Assembly: GCA_963169455.1 (NCBI GenBank)
Contig: CAUJDW010000110.1
Coordinates: 1 to 64,000, forward strand
Length of the DNA stretch: 64,000 nt
Source: Bacteroidota bacterium
GTDB lineage: Bacteria; Bacteroidota; Bacteroidia; Chitinophagales; Saprospiraceae
Direction of reading: 5' to 3'
Part shown: positions 43,354 to 54,300 of the stretch, piece by piece
How positions within the stretch are numbered: the stretch's first letter is position 1
How the letters are laid out: each line of letters begins with the position of its first letter
Made by a program: the position numbers and the translations under genes
Notes under the pieces: generated by a model
What the model saw: the letters and a program-made list of their open reading frames with translations, nothing else
What the model was told of the DNA's origin: nothing
The model's database searches: none

Positions 43354-45714
43354 ATGAAATATCTTTTTCCTGTTTTTCTGTTCTGCTTCTTCCTGAGCAT
43401 GAACCCGGCCTATGCTCAGGAGCGCTTTACGCTCAGCGGCGTAGCCCGGGATGCCGACAATGGAGAAACACTCATCGGGGCTACTATTCTCGCACCGGGC
43501 CTGGGATTGGGGACTACCTCCAACGAATACGGTTTCTTTTCCATTTCCCTTCCCGCGCGCGACTCCGTCGATGTCGTCGTCAGTTATGTCGGTTACCAGC
43601 CCCGGGCGTACAGGCTGTACCTCACGGCGGATACGGCCCTCCAGGCTGAGCTGTCGACGGGCGTGCAACTGCAGGAAGTCACCGTGCAGGCCAATTCCTA
43701 CCGCGAACAGTTGTCTTCCACCGAGATGAGCGTGGAAACCGTTACCACCAGGGAGGCCAGGTTGTTGCCGGTGCTGCTTGGGGAAAGCGATATTCTGAAA
43801 ACGATCCAGTTGAAGCCGGGCATCCCTTCCGGATCGGAAGGCACCACCGGGCTTTTTGTGCGCGGCGGCAGCAGCGACCAGAACCTGATCGTCCTGGATG
43901 AAGCCATCGTTTACAACCCCAACCACCTGTTCGGCTTTTTCAGCACCTTTAATACCGATGCCGTCAAAGACCTGAAGTTGTACAAGGGCGGTTTTCCGGC
44001 GGCTTACGGCGGCCGGCTGTCGTCCGTCATCGATGTAAAACTGAAGGAGGGCAACAACCAGAAAATATCCGGGTCCGGGGGCATCGGCCTGATCGCTTCC
44101 CGGCTGACGCTGGAGGGGCCTATCCGCAAAGGGAACTCTTCCTTTATCGTGTCGGGCCGCCGCACCTATGTGGATGTCTTTACCCGCCTGATCAACCGAG
44201 CCAATTCGCGGAAGGAGGATTATACTCCCATACCCGACTATTTCTTTTACGACCTGAACACCAAGGTCAATCTGGGGCTGGGCAAAAAAGACCGGCTGTT
44301 TGTGAGCGGTTATTTCGGCCGGGATGTATTCGGGTTCGATAATGACTTTTTCAATTTCAATTTCGACTGGGGTAACGCTACGGGCACGGCGCGGTGGAAC
44401 CACGTTTTTTCCCCCCGCCTGTTCGCCAATACGGCCTTTACCTATTCGGATTACCAGTACAATATCACCAGCCGGATCACAGGCTTTTCCTTCCGGGTGG
44501 GCTCCAATATCCGGGATGCCAATCTCAAGTCCGATTTTTATTACGAGCCGAACAACCAGCACACCATCCGCTTCGGGTTCAATACAGCCTACCACCTGTT
44601 CACGGTGGGCCGGCTGAAGGCAGGCAGCGATGACGGGCTGGTGCAATTTTCCGCCGGCCAGGATTTTGACGGGCTGGAGCTGGGGCTTTATTTTTCGGAT
44701 GAAATTGCGTTTTCGGATCGATTCAGCCTCAATGCAGGGATTCGCCTGAGTGGATTCCTGAACGATTCCACCTTTTATGGCGCTCCCGAACCGCGCCTGG
44801 CTGCGCGTTACAGCCTTTCGGATCGTTGGTCGCTGAAGGCCAGTTATGCGCGCATGTTCCAGTACCTGCACCTGGTGTCGAGTGCGGGCGTCGCGCTTCC
44901 CACCGATTTATGGTACCCATCCACCCGCCGCGTGAAACCGCAGCGCTCCGATCAGCTTGCCTTGGGGGTCTCATATCTACTGGGGGAACAGTTCCTCCTG
45001 TCCTGGGAAACTTACTACAAGTTTCTCGACAGGCAGTTGCAGTTCGTTGACGGGGCCCAGTTATTCGTCAATGACGAGCTGGAGGAAGAATTCGCCATCG
45101 GGCAGGGCGAGGCTTACGGGCTGGAGTTCAGCATCGAAAAGAAGCAGGGGCGCCTGTCGGGCTGGATCGGATACACCCTGGCGCTCATCCGCCTGAGTGA
45201 TTTTGAAACCCTGGCGCCTGACGGGCGCTTTGCTCAGGAGTCGGAAGGGTTCGGGCCTTTTTCCCCGATCTACGACCGCCGGCACGACCTGTCGGTGGTG
45301 GCTCTGTTCGAAATCAGCCGCCGGCTGGCGGCAACGGCAACCTTTGTGTACGGCTCGGGCGACCTGCGCTGGCTCGCCCCGGGGCGCTTCACCTTTCAGG
45401 ACATATACGGGGCTTCTTTCGAAGCCGTAGTGCCGGACTACCAGGCCCGCAACAATTACCGCCTGCCGCCTTTCCACCGGCTCGACCTGGGGCTCGTGAT
45501 CCGTTTTTTCCCGAAATGGGGTGAAAGCAACCTGTCGCTGAATGTGGTCAATGCCTACGACCGGCGCAACACCTTTTTTATTTACCTGGAGCCTGAATAT
45601 GAAACGGTTGACGGCGGTGGCGGCAATCAGATAGAGATACCCACCCGCATCGCGGCCAAACAGGTGTCGCTCTTCCCAATTCTGCCTTCCTTTACCTGGA
45701 ACTTTAAATTCTGA
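43354..45714 (+). CDS. TonB-dependent receptor with carboxypeptidase-like N-terminal domain
   Basis: A 786-residue outer-membrane receptor. The signal peptide is MKYLFPVFLFCFFLSMNPAYAQ. A carboxypeptidase D-like regulatory (CarboxypepD_reg) domain follows at about 25-105 (FTLSGVARDADNGETLIGATI). The plug domain includes LKPGIPSGSEGTTGLFVRGG (about 150-170) and a C-terminal barrel ends FPILPSFTWNFKF, an outer-membrane-insertion-like tail. The substrate is unknown. The DUF4249 lipoprotein gene starts 4 bp after its stop, a common pairing in Bacteroidota. Confidence 0.92.
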   Translation: MKYLFPVFLFCFFLSMNPAYAQERFTLSGVARDADNGETLIGATILAPGLGLGTTSNEYGFFSISLPARDSVDVVVSYVGYQPRAYRLYLTADTALQAELSTGVQLQEVTVQANSYREQLSSTEMSVETVTTREARLLPVLLGESDILKTIQLKPGIPSGSEGTTGLFVRGGSSDQNLIVLDEAIVYNPNHLFGFFSTFNTDAVKDLKLYKGGFPAAYGGRLSSVIDVKLKEGNNQKISGSGGIGLIASRLTLEGPIRKGNSSFIVSGRRTYVDVFTRLINRANSRKEDYTPIPDYFFYDLNTKVNLGLGKKDRLFVSGYFGRDVFGFDNDFFNFNFDWGNATGTARWNHVFSPRLFANTAFTYSDYQYNITSRITGFSFRVGSNIRDANLKSDFYYEPNNQHTIRFGFNTAYHLFTVGRLKAGSDDGLVQFSAGQDFDGLELGLYFSDEIAFSDRFSLNAGIRLSGFLNDSTFYGAPEPRLAARYSLSDRWSLKASYARMFQYLHLVSSAGVALPTDLWYPSTRRVKPQRSDQLALGVSYLLGEQFLLSWETYYKFLDRQLQFVDGAQLFVNDELEEEFAIGQGEAYGLEFSIEKKQGRLSGWIGYTLALIRLSDFETLAPDGRFAQESEGFGPFSPIYDRRHDLSVVALFEISRRLAATATFVYGSGDLRWLAPGRFTFQDIYGASFEAVVPDYQARNNYRLPPFHRLDLGLVIRFFPKWGESNLSLNVVNAYDRRNTFFIYLEPEYETVDGGGGNQIEIPTRIAAKQVSLFPILPSFTWNFKF

Positions 45715-45718
45715 CGCC

Positions 45719-46564
45719 ATGGCAAGGATAATGTTGCCCCTTTCCTTTTTTGCCCTTCTGTCCGGAATGTTTTCCTGTAATCTGGAAAAGGAGGTGGATA
45801 TTGAGCTGCCGGCTTACGAGCCGCGTTATGTGGTGGAGTGCTACCTGGAGCCGGGCAAACCGATCACCTTGCTCCTAAGCCGCAGCGCCCCTTATTTCAA
45901 ACCATTCCCGGACATTAATCAGGATTTTCTCGACAATATCCTGGTTGACAGCGCCGATGTGTCCATTATATATAATGGCGTGGAAATTCCCCTGGAGAAC
46001 AGGCTCATTCTCAATCCACTGACCTTGAAAGTCTTCAATTATTACGCTCCGGTGAATGTTCCCTACGACACCGTCAACCCTTTCGAGTTGCGGATAATGG
46101 ACAGGGCCGGCCAGATAATCAGCGCCACTACCCGCATTCTGCCAGTTGTTCCGATCGACAGCCTCGTGGTGCAATTTGCGGAAAATGATACGCTGGCTCG
46201 GGTGCTCACCTATATTACAGACGATCCTGCCGAATCCAATTATTACCGGCGCATGATGCACAAGGGCAGCCTTGACAGCCTGGCCATTCAGGATTTTGCC
46301 GCCGATGACCGCCTGGCGGAAGGGGTCATCGCGTTCGGCACGGGTTTCAATTATGCGGTTGGAGACACCCTGATCGCCACTATTTTTCACATAGACAAGG
46401 CGTATCACGATTTCCTGGAGAGCCTTTCGGATGCGGCCAGCGCGAACGGCAATCCTTTCGCCCAGCCCAGCCCGGTCATTTCGGAGCTGGGCGGCACGGC
46501 CGATGCGATCGGGATTTTTACGGGGCTAAGCTACGGCCGGAAAACCATAGTGGTCAGCCGCTGA
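45719..46564 (+). CDS. DUF4249-family lipoprotein
   Basis: A 281-residue lipoprotein (MARIMLPLSFFALLSGMFSC, with the lipobox Cys followed by NLEKEVDIELPAYEPRYVVECYLEPGKPI, the DUF4249 start). Members are usually encoded directly after a TonB-dependent receptor and probably act as its surface-exposed partner, similar in logic to SusD, although this is not proven. The bicistronic arrangement is clear: the gene begins 4 bp after the receptor. A strong terminator follows 20 bp after the stop. Confidence 0.88.
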   Translation: MARIMLPLSFFALLSGMFSCNLEKEVDIELPAYEPRYVVECYLEPGKPITLLLSRSAPYFKPFPDINQDFLDNILVDSADVSIIYNGVEIPLENRLILNPLTLKVFNYYAPVNVPYDTVNPFELRIMDRAGQIISATTRILPVVPIDSLVVQFAENDTLARVLTYITDDPAESNYYRRMMHKGSLDSLAIQDFAADDRLAEGVIAFGTGFNYAVGDTLIATIFHIDKAYHDFLESLSDAASANGNPFAQPSPVISELGGTADAIGIFTGLSYGRKTIVVSR

Positions 46565-46583
46565 GTGAGAGGGAGAAAAAAAA

Positions 46584-46617
46584 AGCCGGGCGGAGAAACC
46601 GCCCGGCTTTTTTTTTT
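46584..46617. terminator. Strong bidirectional intrinsic terminator
   Basis: AGCCGGGCGG (46584-46593), AGAAA loop, CCGCCCGGCT (46599-46608), then about nine T residues; A residues precede it. It separates the DUF4249 gene from the convergent OmpA gene. Confidence 0.93.
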
Positions 46618-46630
46618 GAAGAAAACCAGA

Positions 46631-47395
46631 TTAGTTCTTCTTCATCAGCCCGCCCAGGTCCGGATTCGGCTGGATAACCGAACGGCGGTTTTGTGCGCGG
46701 CCTTCGCTGGTCTTGTTGTCACCAACCGGCTGGGTGTCACCGCGGCCGGCGATGGTCAGTTGCTCCGGGCTGGCGCCTTTTTTGATCAGGTAGCGGACTA
46801 CCTCATTGGCGCGGGCGACGCTGAGGTCCCAGTTGTCGCGGTATGCCTGGCCTTCCTTCATCTTCTGGGTGTCGGCGTGGCCAACCACCATCAGTTGCAG
46901 TTTCGGGTTGTTCTTGAGGGTCATGGCCAGTTTTTCCAGGGCGCCTCTTTCAGCACGGCTGAGGCTGACGGAAGCGCTGGAGTACTGGATGCTTTCATCG
47001 GTCACCACATAGAGGCGGCCGTCGCGCTCTTCCAGTTTCAGGCCGCTGTCGGCGTAGGCGTTGAAAATGCCATCGATTTCAGCTCTCAGGGCAGCAAGCT
47101 CTTTCTCCGTCATGGAGAGTTTTTCCTGGACCTGCTTCATCTGGCCTTCCATGGTTTTCATGCTGCCTTCCAGGGAAGAAATCTTGCCGTTGAGTTCTGC
47201 CTTGGTCTCATCGAACTCTTTCTGGAGTGCCATTTTCTCTTCTTCGAGTGCTTTAACCCGGGCCTGAGTTTCAGCTAATGCTCGATCCGTAGCTTCTTTG
47301 GCAGCTAACAGCTCATCGTATTTCTTTTTGGATACGCAAGCCTGGAATGAGCTGATAGCCAGGGTGAGGATCAGTAGTTTTACTATCAGACGCAT
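46631..47395 (-). CDS. OmpA-family lipoprotein with coiled-coil
   Basis: A 254-residue lipoprotein with signal peptide MRLIVKLLILTLAISSFQAC. A long alanine/glutamate-rich coiled coil (about 25-110) links the lipid anchor to a C-terminal OmpA-like peptidoglycan-binding domain (about 130-245). The domain shows VVGHADTQKMKEGQAYRDNWDLSVARANEVVRYL and the NRRSVIQPNPD end. It probably tethers the outer membrane to peptidoglycan, like Pal. A TACCTTTG -7 site lies about 80 bp upstream. Confidence 0.9.
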   Translation of the reverse strand: MRLIVKLLILTLAISSFQACVSKKKYDELLAAKEATDRALAETQARVKALEEEKMALQKEFDETKAELNGKISSLEGSMKTMEGQMKQVQEKLSMTEKELAALRAEIDGIFNAYADSGLKLEERDGRLYVVTDESIQYSSASVSLSRAERGALEKLAMTLKNNPKLQLMVVGHADTQKMKEGQAYRDNWDLSVARANEVVRYLIKKGASPEQLTIAGRGDTQPVGDNKTSEGRAQNRRSVIQPNPDLGGLMKKN

Positions 47396-47472
47396 GTTTT
47401 CTTAGTTTGATTAGTGAATTATTATTGGTTTTAACGTTTCAACTGAAGCATGTGCGCCCTGACCGGGCCTCA

Positions 47473-47480
47473 CAAAGGTA
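47473..47480 (-). promoter_or_regulatory. Probable -7 element of the OmpA gene
   Basis: TACCTTTG on the minus strand, a full TAnnTTTG match, about 78 bp upstream of the start. Confidence 0.45.
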
Positions 47481-47765
47481 AAAAAAGGTTACAACATTTA
47501 ATAAATATGAGATTCTAATGATTCCAGCATTGCAAAATTATCGTTTGCGGATGCCTTTCAGCCGGGAGGAAAGCCGGTGCGGCCGAAAAACTCAACTGGG
47601 GCAAGTTACAGGATTTTAACCTGGACAGCAGTAAAGATAGAAACTTTCCCGGATTTTTGCAGTTTCTTCTCCATAATTTCCTTTGGTCGAAAGAAGGCCT
47701 GCCCGGGGCGATGGTTGCATTGAACAGCACGGCGCCTTCCCGTCAGGACAGGAAAGGGGGCTGAA

Positions 47766-47796
47766 TTGGAGTATAGCGATAAAAAAACTATTTTTG
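47766..47796 (+). promoter_or_regulatory. Promoter of the hydrolase/M1 peptidase pair
   Basis: TTG at 47766-47768, exactly 20 bp, then TATTTTTG at 47789-47796, a full match. It would give a leader of about 50 nt. Confidence 0.75.
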
Positions 47797-47852
47797 CACT
47801 TTATGCCGAAGGCTGATAAATCAGGACTCATTACAAACTGACATTCAATTAG

Positions 47853-48629
47853 ATGAAATACGAAATTAAACAAGAAGGAAGATTTAGATACATTGAATCA
47901 AAAGGGGGCGAAGAAAATCTGGTTTTACTGCATGGGCTGTTTGGCGCGCTGAGCAACTTCGAGGGCATCATCCGCCACTTTTCCGGCAAATGCAACGTGA
48001 TTGTCCCCATCCTTCCTATTTTCGAACTCCCTATCCGGAAGGTTTCCGTCACCGGCCTGGTGGATTATGTGGTTGACTTTGTGGAGTTCAAAGGCTATCA
48101 GAAAGTTCATGTCCTGGGAAATTCCCTGGGCGGGCACATCGCCCTGCTCTACGCCCTGGCGCGCCCCGACAGGGTGGCTTCCATCATCCTGACCGGTAGT
48201 TCCGGGCTGTTCGAAAGCGCCATGGGCACCAGCTTTCCCAAGCGGGGCGATTACGAATTCATCAAAAAGAAAACCCAGGCTACCTTCTACTCACCGGAAG
48301 TAGCCAGCAAGGAACTGGTCGATGAAGTCTTCGACATCGTCAACGACCGCAACAAGGCCATCCGGGTCGTCGCTACTGCCAAATCGGCCGTTCGCCACAA
48401 CCTCGGCGACAAACTGCACCAGATAAAAGCCCCGACGCTTCTGGTCTGGGGAAAACAGGATCAGATCACGCCTGCTTTCGTGGGGGAAAAGTTTCATGAG
48501 CTGATCGGAAATTCCCGCCTCATATTTCTCGACGAATGCGGCCACGCTCCGATGATGGAGCACCCTCAGGCTTTCAACCGCCACCTGGAGCATTTCCTGC
48601 AGGAAGTTGCCGCAAAAGCAGTGGGATGA
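47853..48629 (+). CDS. Alpha/beta-fold hydrolase
   Basis: A 258-residue alpha/beta hydrolase. Motifs are the oxyanion LVLLHGLFGALSNFEGI, the nucleophile elbow VLGNSLGGHIA (about residue 90), the acidic LLVWGKQDQITP and the C-terminal His in DECGHAPMMEHP, making a complete Ser-Asp-His triad. The family includes meta-cleavage hydrolases and carboxylesterases; the substrate is not known. The M1 peptidase gene starts 11 bp after it, so the pair is likely one operon. A good promoter lies upstream. Confidence 0.9.
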   Translation: MKYEIKQEGRFRYIESKGGEENLVLLHGLFGALSNFEGIIRHFSGKCNVIVPILPIFELPIRKVSVTGLVDYVVDFVEFKGYQKVHVLGNSLGGHIALLYALARPDRVASIILTGSSGLFESAMGTSFPKRGDYEFIKKKTQATFYSPEVASKELVDEVFDIVNDRNKAIRVVATAKSAVRHNLGDKLHQIKAPTLLVWGKQDQITPAFVGEKFHELIGNSRLIFLDECGHAPMMEHPQAFNRHLEHFLQEVAAKAVG

Positions 48630-48639
48630 CAATTGGCTT

Positions 48640-51243
48640 ATGAAAAAACTGACCTTTTTCCTGCTTTCCACCCTTTTGTTTGCCTGCAACACCCGGCAAA
48701 AAGTACTGGTTGCACCAGAATCTTCCGACTGGGAATTCCGGCAACTGGATACCCTTGTTGTTTCAGCCGGCAGGCGGCAGCCCGGCGAGGCCGAAATGCA
48801 CAGCCTGCCTGCCTACCACGCCAGCCGCAAACGGGAGAACGACCTGTTGCACACCAGGCTCAGGCTCCGCTTCAACTGGGAGGAGGAAAAAGTGCTGGGC
48901 CAGGCCAGCCTCCGGCTGCAGCCCTATTTCTACCCTACCGGGCTCGTGGCGCTCGATGCCAAAGGCTTCGAATTCCACAGGATCAGCCTGGAAGGCGAAA
49001 ATGAACCGCTTTCCTATTCCTACGACGGCGAACAGGTGGTTATCCAGCTCGGCAGGACATACCGGCGCGGCGAGGAATACACCCTGAATATCGAATACAC
49101 CGCCACCCCTGCCCAATCGGGCGGCAGTTCGGCCATAACCTCCGACAAGGGGCTTTTCTTTATCAACCCAAGGGGAGAGGAGCCCGAAAAGCCCCGGCAA
49201 ATCTGGACCCAGGGTGAAACGGAAAACAACTCGCGCTGGTTCCCCACCATCGATAGCCCCAATGAGCGTTGCACCCAGGAGGTTTTTCTGACGGTGGATT
49301 CCACTTTGCGTACGCTGTCCAACGGGCTGCTCGCCTCCTCCGTCCATAATGGCGATGGGACCCGGACCGACCACTGGAAAATGGGCCAACCCCATGCGCC
49401 TTACCTCTTTATGCTGGCTATAGGCGATTATGCCGTGGTGGAGGAAGAATGGGAAGGGAAGCCGGTACTGTATTATGTAGAACCCGAATACCGGGATGAT
49501 GCAACCGCCATTTTTGCCCACACCAAAGAGATGTTGTCCTTTTTCTCCGAAAAACTGGGCGTAAAATACCCCTGGCCCAAATACGCCCAGGTTGTCGTGC
49601 GGGATTTCGTTTCCGGCGCCATGGAGAATACCACCAGCGTTATCTTCGGGGAGTTTGTCCAGAAACACCGGCGGGAACTGATCGACAATCACAACGACCG
49701 GATCGTCGCACACGAAATGTTCCACCATTGGTTCGGTGACCTGGTCACCTGCGAAAGTTGGTCCAACCTCACCCTGAACGAAGGCTTCGCCAATTATAGC
49801 GAATACCTCTGGTTCGAACACAAATACGGCGCCGACGAAGCGGACTACCACCTGCTCAACGAATGGAGCGGCTATCTGAGCTCCTCCCGCGGAGACATCC
49901 ACCCCCTTATCGATTTCGGCTATGGCGACAAAGAGGATATGTTCGACGCCCACAGTTATAATAAAGGTGGAGCTGTATTGCACATGCTTCGCGACTATGT
50001 CGGAGACGAAGCTTTCTGGGCCGGGCTGAACCTCTACCTCACGGAAAATGCCTTCACCGCCGTGGAAGCCCACGACCTCCGCCTGGCCTTCGAACGCATC
50101 ACCGGGGAAGACCTGAACTGGTTCTTCAACCAATGGTATTTCGATGAAGGCCACCCGCAGCTGAACGTTACCTACAGCTACGACGCGGAGAAAAAGCAGG
50201 CCACCGTAAAAGTGGAGCAAACCCAGGATCCTGAGGAAATGCGGGCCATTTTCGAACTGCCGGCAGCCATCGACATCTATGCTGCCGATGGAAGCCCTGT
50301 CCGGCATGAGGTGCGGCTGCGCGAACGGGTGCAGGCTTTTTCATTTGAGGCTCCGGAGGAACCCCGCCTGGTAAACTTTGACGCCCGCCGGGTTGTCCTG
50401 GCCGAGGTGCAGGACAACAAAACGGAAGCCCAGTTGATTTTTCAGTACTACCATGCCCCCAAACTCCTGGACCGCTATGAAGCCCTGCTTCGCCTGCGGA
50501 GCAGCGAGCAGCCGCAGGCCCGGAAACTGCTTGAAGACGCACTGTCCGACCCTTTCTGGGCGATCCGGGGGCTCGCCGTTTCCGCTGTTGAGGAAGGCGC
50601 CGGGGAGCATGTCATTTCGAAACTCCGCAGAATGGCGGCTGCCGACCCCCATTCGCAGGTGCGGGCCGGGGCCTTTGAAAAACTGATGGAACTGGATGAC
50701 AGCTCCGCCATGGAAGAGGCCAAAGCCGCCATCGGCCGGGATTCCACCTATTCTGTCATCGGGGCCGCCCTTCAATACCTGAACATTTTCGACAAAACTG
50801 CTGCGCTGGAATACGCCCGCTTGCTGGAAGGCGAACAAGTGGAGGACATCTTGCTTTCGATCGGGGAAATATATGTTAACAGCGGCGCCCCGGAACACCT
50901 GCCTTTCTTCGAGAAGCACCTTTCCTCCATCAAAGGTTTCGCTGCAATCTATTTCCTTGACGGTTACCAGCAACTTGCCGTCGGCAGCGGCATGCAGGCC
51001 GCCGAAAAGGCTGCCCGGCTGCTGGAAAACCTTGCGCTCGACCCCTCGCAGCAGCTCTGGCGGCGGTTCGGCGCTACCCGCGCCCTCAACGAGATGCGCA
51101 AAGTGTACGCCGGAGGGCAGGAATCCGGAAATGAGGAAATGGCCGTACGCCTGCTTGAAAAAATCAAAGAGATACGGAAAATGGAAACCAACACTCAACT
51201 GCAGTCGTATTACGACCAGATGATGCCGGACATCCGCCCCTGA
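48640..51243 (+). CDS. M1-family aminopeptidase, lipoprotein
   Basis: An 867-residue zinc aminopeptidase. It begins with a lipoprotein-like signal peptide (MKKLTFFLLSTLLFAC), so it is predicted to be exported. The exopeptidase GAMEN motif is seen as SGAMENTTSV, and the zinc site is HEMFHHW (358-364) with the third ligand Glu381 (LNEGFANYSEY), spaced exactly as in M1. After the catalytic and beta-sandwich domains the last 250 residues form a HEAT-like helical C-terminal domain. The family removes N-terminal residues from peptides. A second M1 enzyme lies at 60731. Confidence 0.92.
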   Translation: MKKLTFFLLSTLLFACNTRQKVLVAPESSDWEFRQLDTLVVSAGRRQPGEAEMHSLPAYHASRKRENDLLHTRLRLRFNWEEEKVLGQASLRLQPYFYPTGLVALDAKGFEFHRISLEGENEPLSYSYDGEQVVIQLGRTYRRGEEYTLNIEYTATPAQSGGSSAITSDKGLFFINPRGEEPEKPRQIWTQGETENNSRWFPTIDSPNERCTQEVFLTVDSTLRTLSNGLLASSVHNGDGTRTDHWKMGQPHAPYLFMLAIGDYAVVEEEWEGKPVLYYVEPEYRDDATAIFAHTKEMLSFFSEKLGVKYPWPKYAQVVVRDFVSGAMENTTSVIFGEFVQKHRRELIDNHNDRIVAHEMFHHWFGDLVTCESWSNLTLNEGFANYSEYLWFEHKYGADEADYHLLNEWSGYLSSSRGDIHPLIDFGYGDKEDMFDAHSYNKGGAVLHMLRDYVGDEAFWAGLNLYLTENAFTAVEAHDLRLAFERITGEDLNWFFNQWYFDEGHPQLNVTYSYDAEKKQATVKVEQTQDPEEMRAIFELPAAIDIYAADGSPVRHEVRLRERVQAFSFEAPEEPRLVNFDARRVVLAEVQDNKTEAQLIFQYYHAPKLLDRYEALLRLRSSEQPQARKLLEDALSDPFWAIRGLAVSAVEEGAGEHVISKLRRMAAADPHSQVRAGAFEKLMELDDSSAMEEAKAAIGRDSTYSVIGAALQYLNIFDKTAALEYARLLEGEQVEDILLSIGEIYVNSGAPEHLPFFEKHLSSIKGFAAIYFLDGYQQLAVGSGMQAAEKAARLLENLALDPSQQLWRRFGATRALNEMRKVYAGGQESGNEEMAVRLLEKIKEIRKMETNTQLQSYYDQMMPDIRP

Positions 51244-51251
51244 GGGCCACC

Positions 51252-51281
51252 TTGACATTTTATTAAATGTTATCTAATTTG
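51252..51281 (+). promoter_or_regulatory. Candidate promoter of the DUF4175 gene
   Basis: TTG at 51252-51254 followed after 20 bp by TAATTTG at 51275-51281, one base short of TAnnTTTG. The downstream start is at 51385. Confidence 0.4.
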
Positions 51282-51384
51282 AGCTACCCTTTCTTTGTTA
51301 AAAAGCCTGCCGGCTCAACCTTTAAGGGGGTTAATGCAGTTTTAGTATGTAGCGTAAAAGAGAGACAAACCCGAACTTTATTCT

Positions 51385-54300
51385 ATGGTGACGTACGATA
51401 ACTACCGACTGTTAGTTGAGAAGCTCGACCAGTTTATCCGGAAGTATTACATCAACCAGGTGATCCGCGGCGCCTTGTACAGCATCGGCTCGCTCTTGCT
51501 GTTGTTTCTGGCAATGAGCCTCGCGGAACACTATTTTTACTTCAGCTCCGGCGTCCGAAAAGCCATGCTCTTCTCCTTCGTCGGGCTGAGCCTGATGGCG
51601 CTGGCCTTTTGGGTGCTGGCTCCTCTTTTGCACTATTTCCGCCTCGGAAAGGTGATTTCCCACGAGCAGGCCGCCCAGATCATCGGCAACCACTTCAGCA
51701 ATGTGAAGGACAAATTGCTCAATATTCTGCAGTTGAAAAACCAGGCCGATTCTGCAGCCAACCGGGAGCTCATCCTTGCGAGCATCGACCAGAAATCGGA
51801 GGAGATCAAGCTGGTGCCTTTCAAAAATGCCATCGACCTGAGCAGCAATAAGCGGTACCTGCGTTACGCCCTGCCCCCGCTGTTCCTGCTCGTCATTATC
51901 CTCTTCGTCAATGCCAACCTCATAACCGACAGCACCACACGCATTATAAACAATAACAAGGATTTTACCCGCCCGGCGCCTTTTACCTTCGTCGTGCAGG
52001 AGGACGCGCTTTCTGTAGTTCAGTTCGAAGATTTTCCTCTGACTGTGAAAGTGGAGGGCGATATCCTGCCCAGCGAGGCATTTATTTCGGTAGACAACTA
52101 TCAGTACCGCCTTACCCGGGAAGCCCCGGGCCTTTTCAGTTACCGTTTCAGCAACGTCCAGAAAGATGTGGGCTTCCGGCTGTTCTCCGCCGGCGTGGAA
52201 TCCCCGAAATATACGCTGGACGTGCTGGAAAAACCCAATGTGCTCGGCTTCGACGTCAAACTTGATTATCCTGCCTACACCCAGCGCCGGGATGAAGAAT
52301 TGTCCAGCGTCGGCGACCTGGTTGTGCCGGCTGGCACCAATATTGACTGGGTTTTCAACGCGCTCAATACAGATGCCATATCTCTGCGTTTTTCTGGGGC
52401 CGCCAAAGAAGTGGATGCTACGCGTTTTTCCGATGGCTTGTTCACCTTCAAAAAAAGAGCTGTGAAGGATGAAGGCTACAAGCTTTTTATTTCCAACAAC
52501 AACCTGCCCAGGGCCGATTCCATCAGTTACACCATTTCTGTCATTCCGGACCTGTACCCCAGCATCAAAGCTGAAAAATTTCAGGATAGTACGGACCTAA
52601 AGATGCTCTATTTTGTCGGCGACGCCTCCGATGACTATGGCCTGCTGAGCCTGTCTTTCAATTACCGCGTCAGGAAAGCCAATGGGAAACAGGGGGAACT
52701 GAAGCAGGTGAAGATGAATAAAGCCGATGGGAAACAAATTCAGTTCGATTACGCCTTCGACCTGAATGAACTGCAACTCGCCCCCGGCGATGAAGTCAGC
52801 TACTACTTCGAAGTATTTGACAACGACGGCGTCAACGGCAGTAAGCCTGCCCGCACGAGCCTCATGGTTTATGCCATGCCTACCAAAGAGGAATTTGAGG
52901 CTATGGCGGAACAGAATGATGAAAAGATCAAGGACAACCTGGAAAAATCGCTGCAGGAAGCGAGGAAGATCCAGGAGGAAATGAAGCGGATGCGGGAGAA
53001 ACTGCTTCAGGAAAAAGACCTGGACTGGCAAACCCGAAAAGAACTCGAAAAACTCCTTGAAAGACAAAAGGAACTGCAGAATCAGATCGAGCAGGCCCGG
53101 CAGGCTTTCGAGGAAAACAGGAAAAACCAGGAGGAATTCACCGAAACGGATGAGAATATTCTGCAAAAACAGGAGCAAATCCAAAAGCTCATGGACGAAC
53201 TCATGAGCGAGGAAATGCGCGAGCTGATGCAGAAGATCGAAGACCTGCTCCAGGAACTTGGCAAGGATGAAGCCATGGAAATGATGGAGGATATGGAAAT
53301 GTCGGACGAAGAGCTCGAGAGCGAACTCGACCGCATGCTGGAGTTGTTCAAGCAACTGGAACTGGAGCAGGAAGTGCAGGATGCCATCGACAAACTCCAG
53401 GAACTGGCCAAGGAGCAGGAGGCGCTCAGCGAAGAAACGGAGGAAGGGGAGAAGAAGCAGGAAGAACTCCAGCAAAAGCAGGAGGAAATCGATGAGAAAT
53501 TCCAGGATATCAAGGAGAAGATGGATAAGATCGAGGAGAAAAACGAGGAACTCGAACGGCCCCGCGAACTCGGTGACCGGGAGGAACAGCTGGAAGATAT
53601 ACAGCAGGATATTAACAAAAGCCAGCAGCAACTGCAGCAACAGCAGAACAACAAGGCCTCCCAGTCGCAAAAAAAGGCTTCCCAGAAAATGAAGGACATG
53701 GCCGAAGCCATGGCAATGATGATGCAGTCGGGAGATATGGAACAAATGGAAGAGGACATGAAGGCGCTGCGGCAGTTGCTGGAAAACCTGGTAGGCCTTT
53801 CCTTTGGCCAGGAAGCCCTCGTCGAATCCTTCAACCAGGCAGAAATCAATACCCCCCGCTACGTGGAACTGGTGCAGCAACAGTTCAAACTCAAAGATGA
53901 CTTCCGCCTGATCGAGGACAGCCTGCAGGCCCTCAGCAAGCGGGTCTTCCAGATCGAATCCTTCGTGACTGAAAAGGTGACGGAGATCAAGTCCAACATG
54001 AAAACAAGCCTGGAAGACCTCGAGGAACGCCGCAAGCCCCAGGCCTCCGAGCACCAGCAGCGCGCCATGAAAAATGTCAACGACCTGGCCCTGATGCTGA
54101 GCGAAGTGATGAACCAGATGCAGCAGCAGATGTCGGGCATGATGGCTGGCAACCAAATGTGCAATAAACCTGGCGGGCAGGGGCAGAGCGGAAAAGTGCC
54201 GCAGGACAAAATCAGCCAGGGCCAGGAAGGCCTGAACCAGCAGATGCAGCGCCTCAGGGAACGAATGGAAAAAGGCATGGGCGGCCCCTCATCCAAAGAG

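Larger units (their letters stand above)
47396..47852. other. Long intergenic region between divergent OmpA and hydrolase genes
   Basis: About 457 bp without a supported gene. It holds the OmpA promoter element near 47473 and the hydrolase promoter at 47766-47796. Short frames on the minus strand (for example near 47515-47730) have no recognised similarity or ribosome site. Confidence 0.5.

Noticed and set aside
47515-47730. Short minus-strand frames before the hydrolase gene
   Set aside because: Unsupported by start context or similarity; they overlap the hydrolase promoter region.
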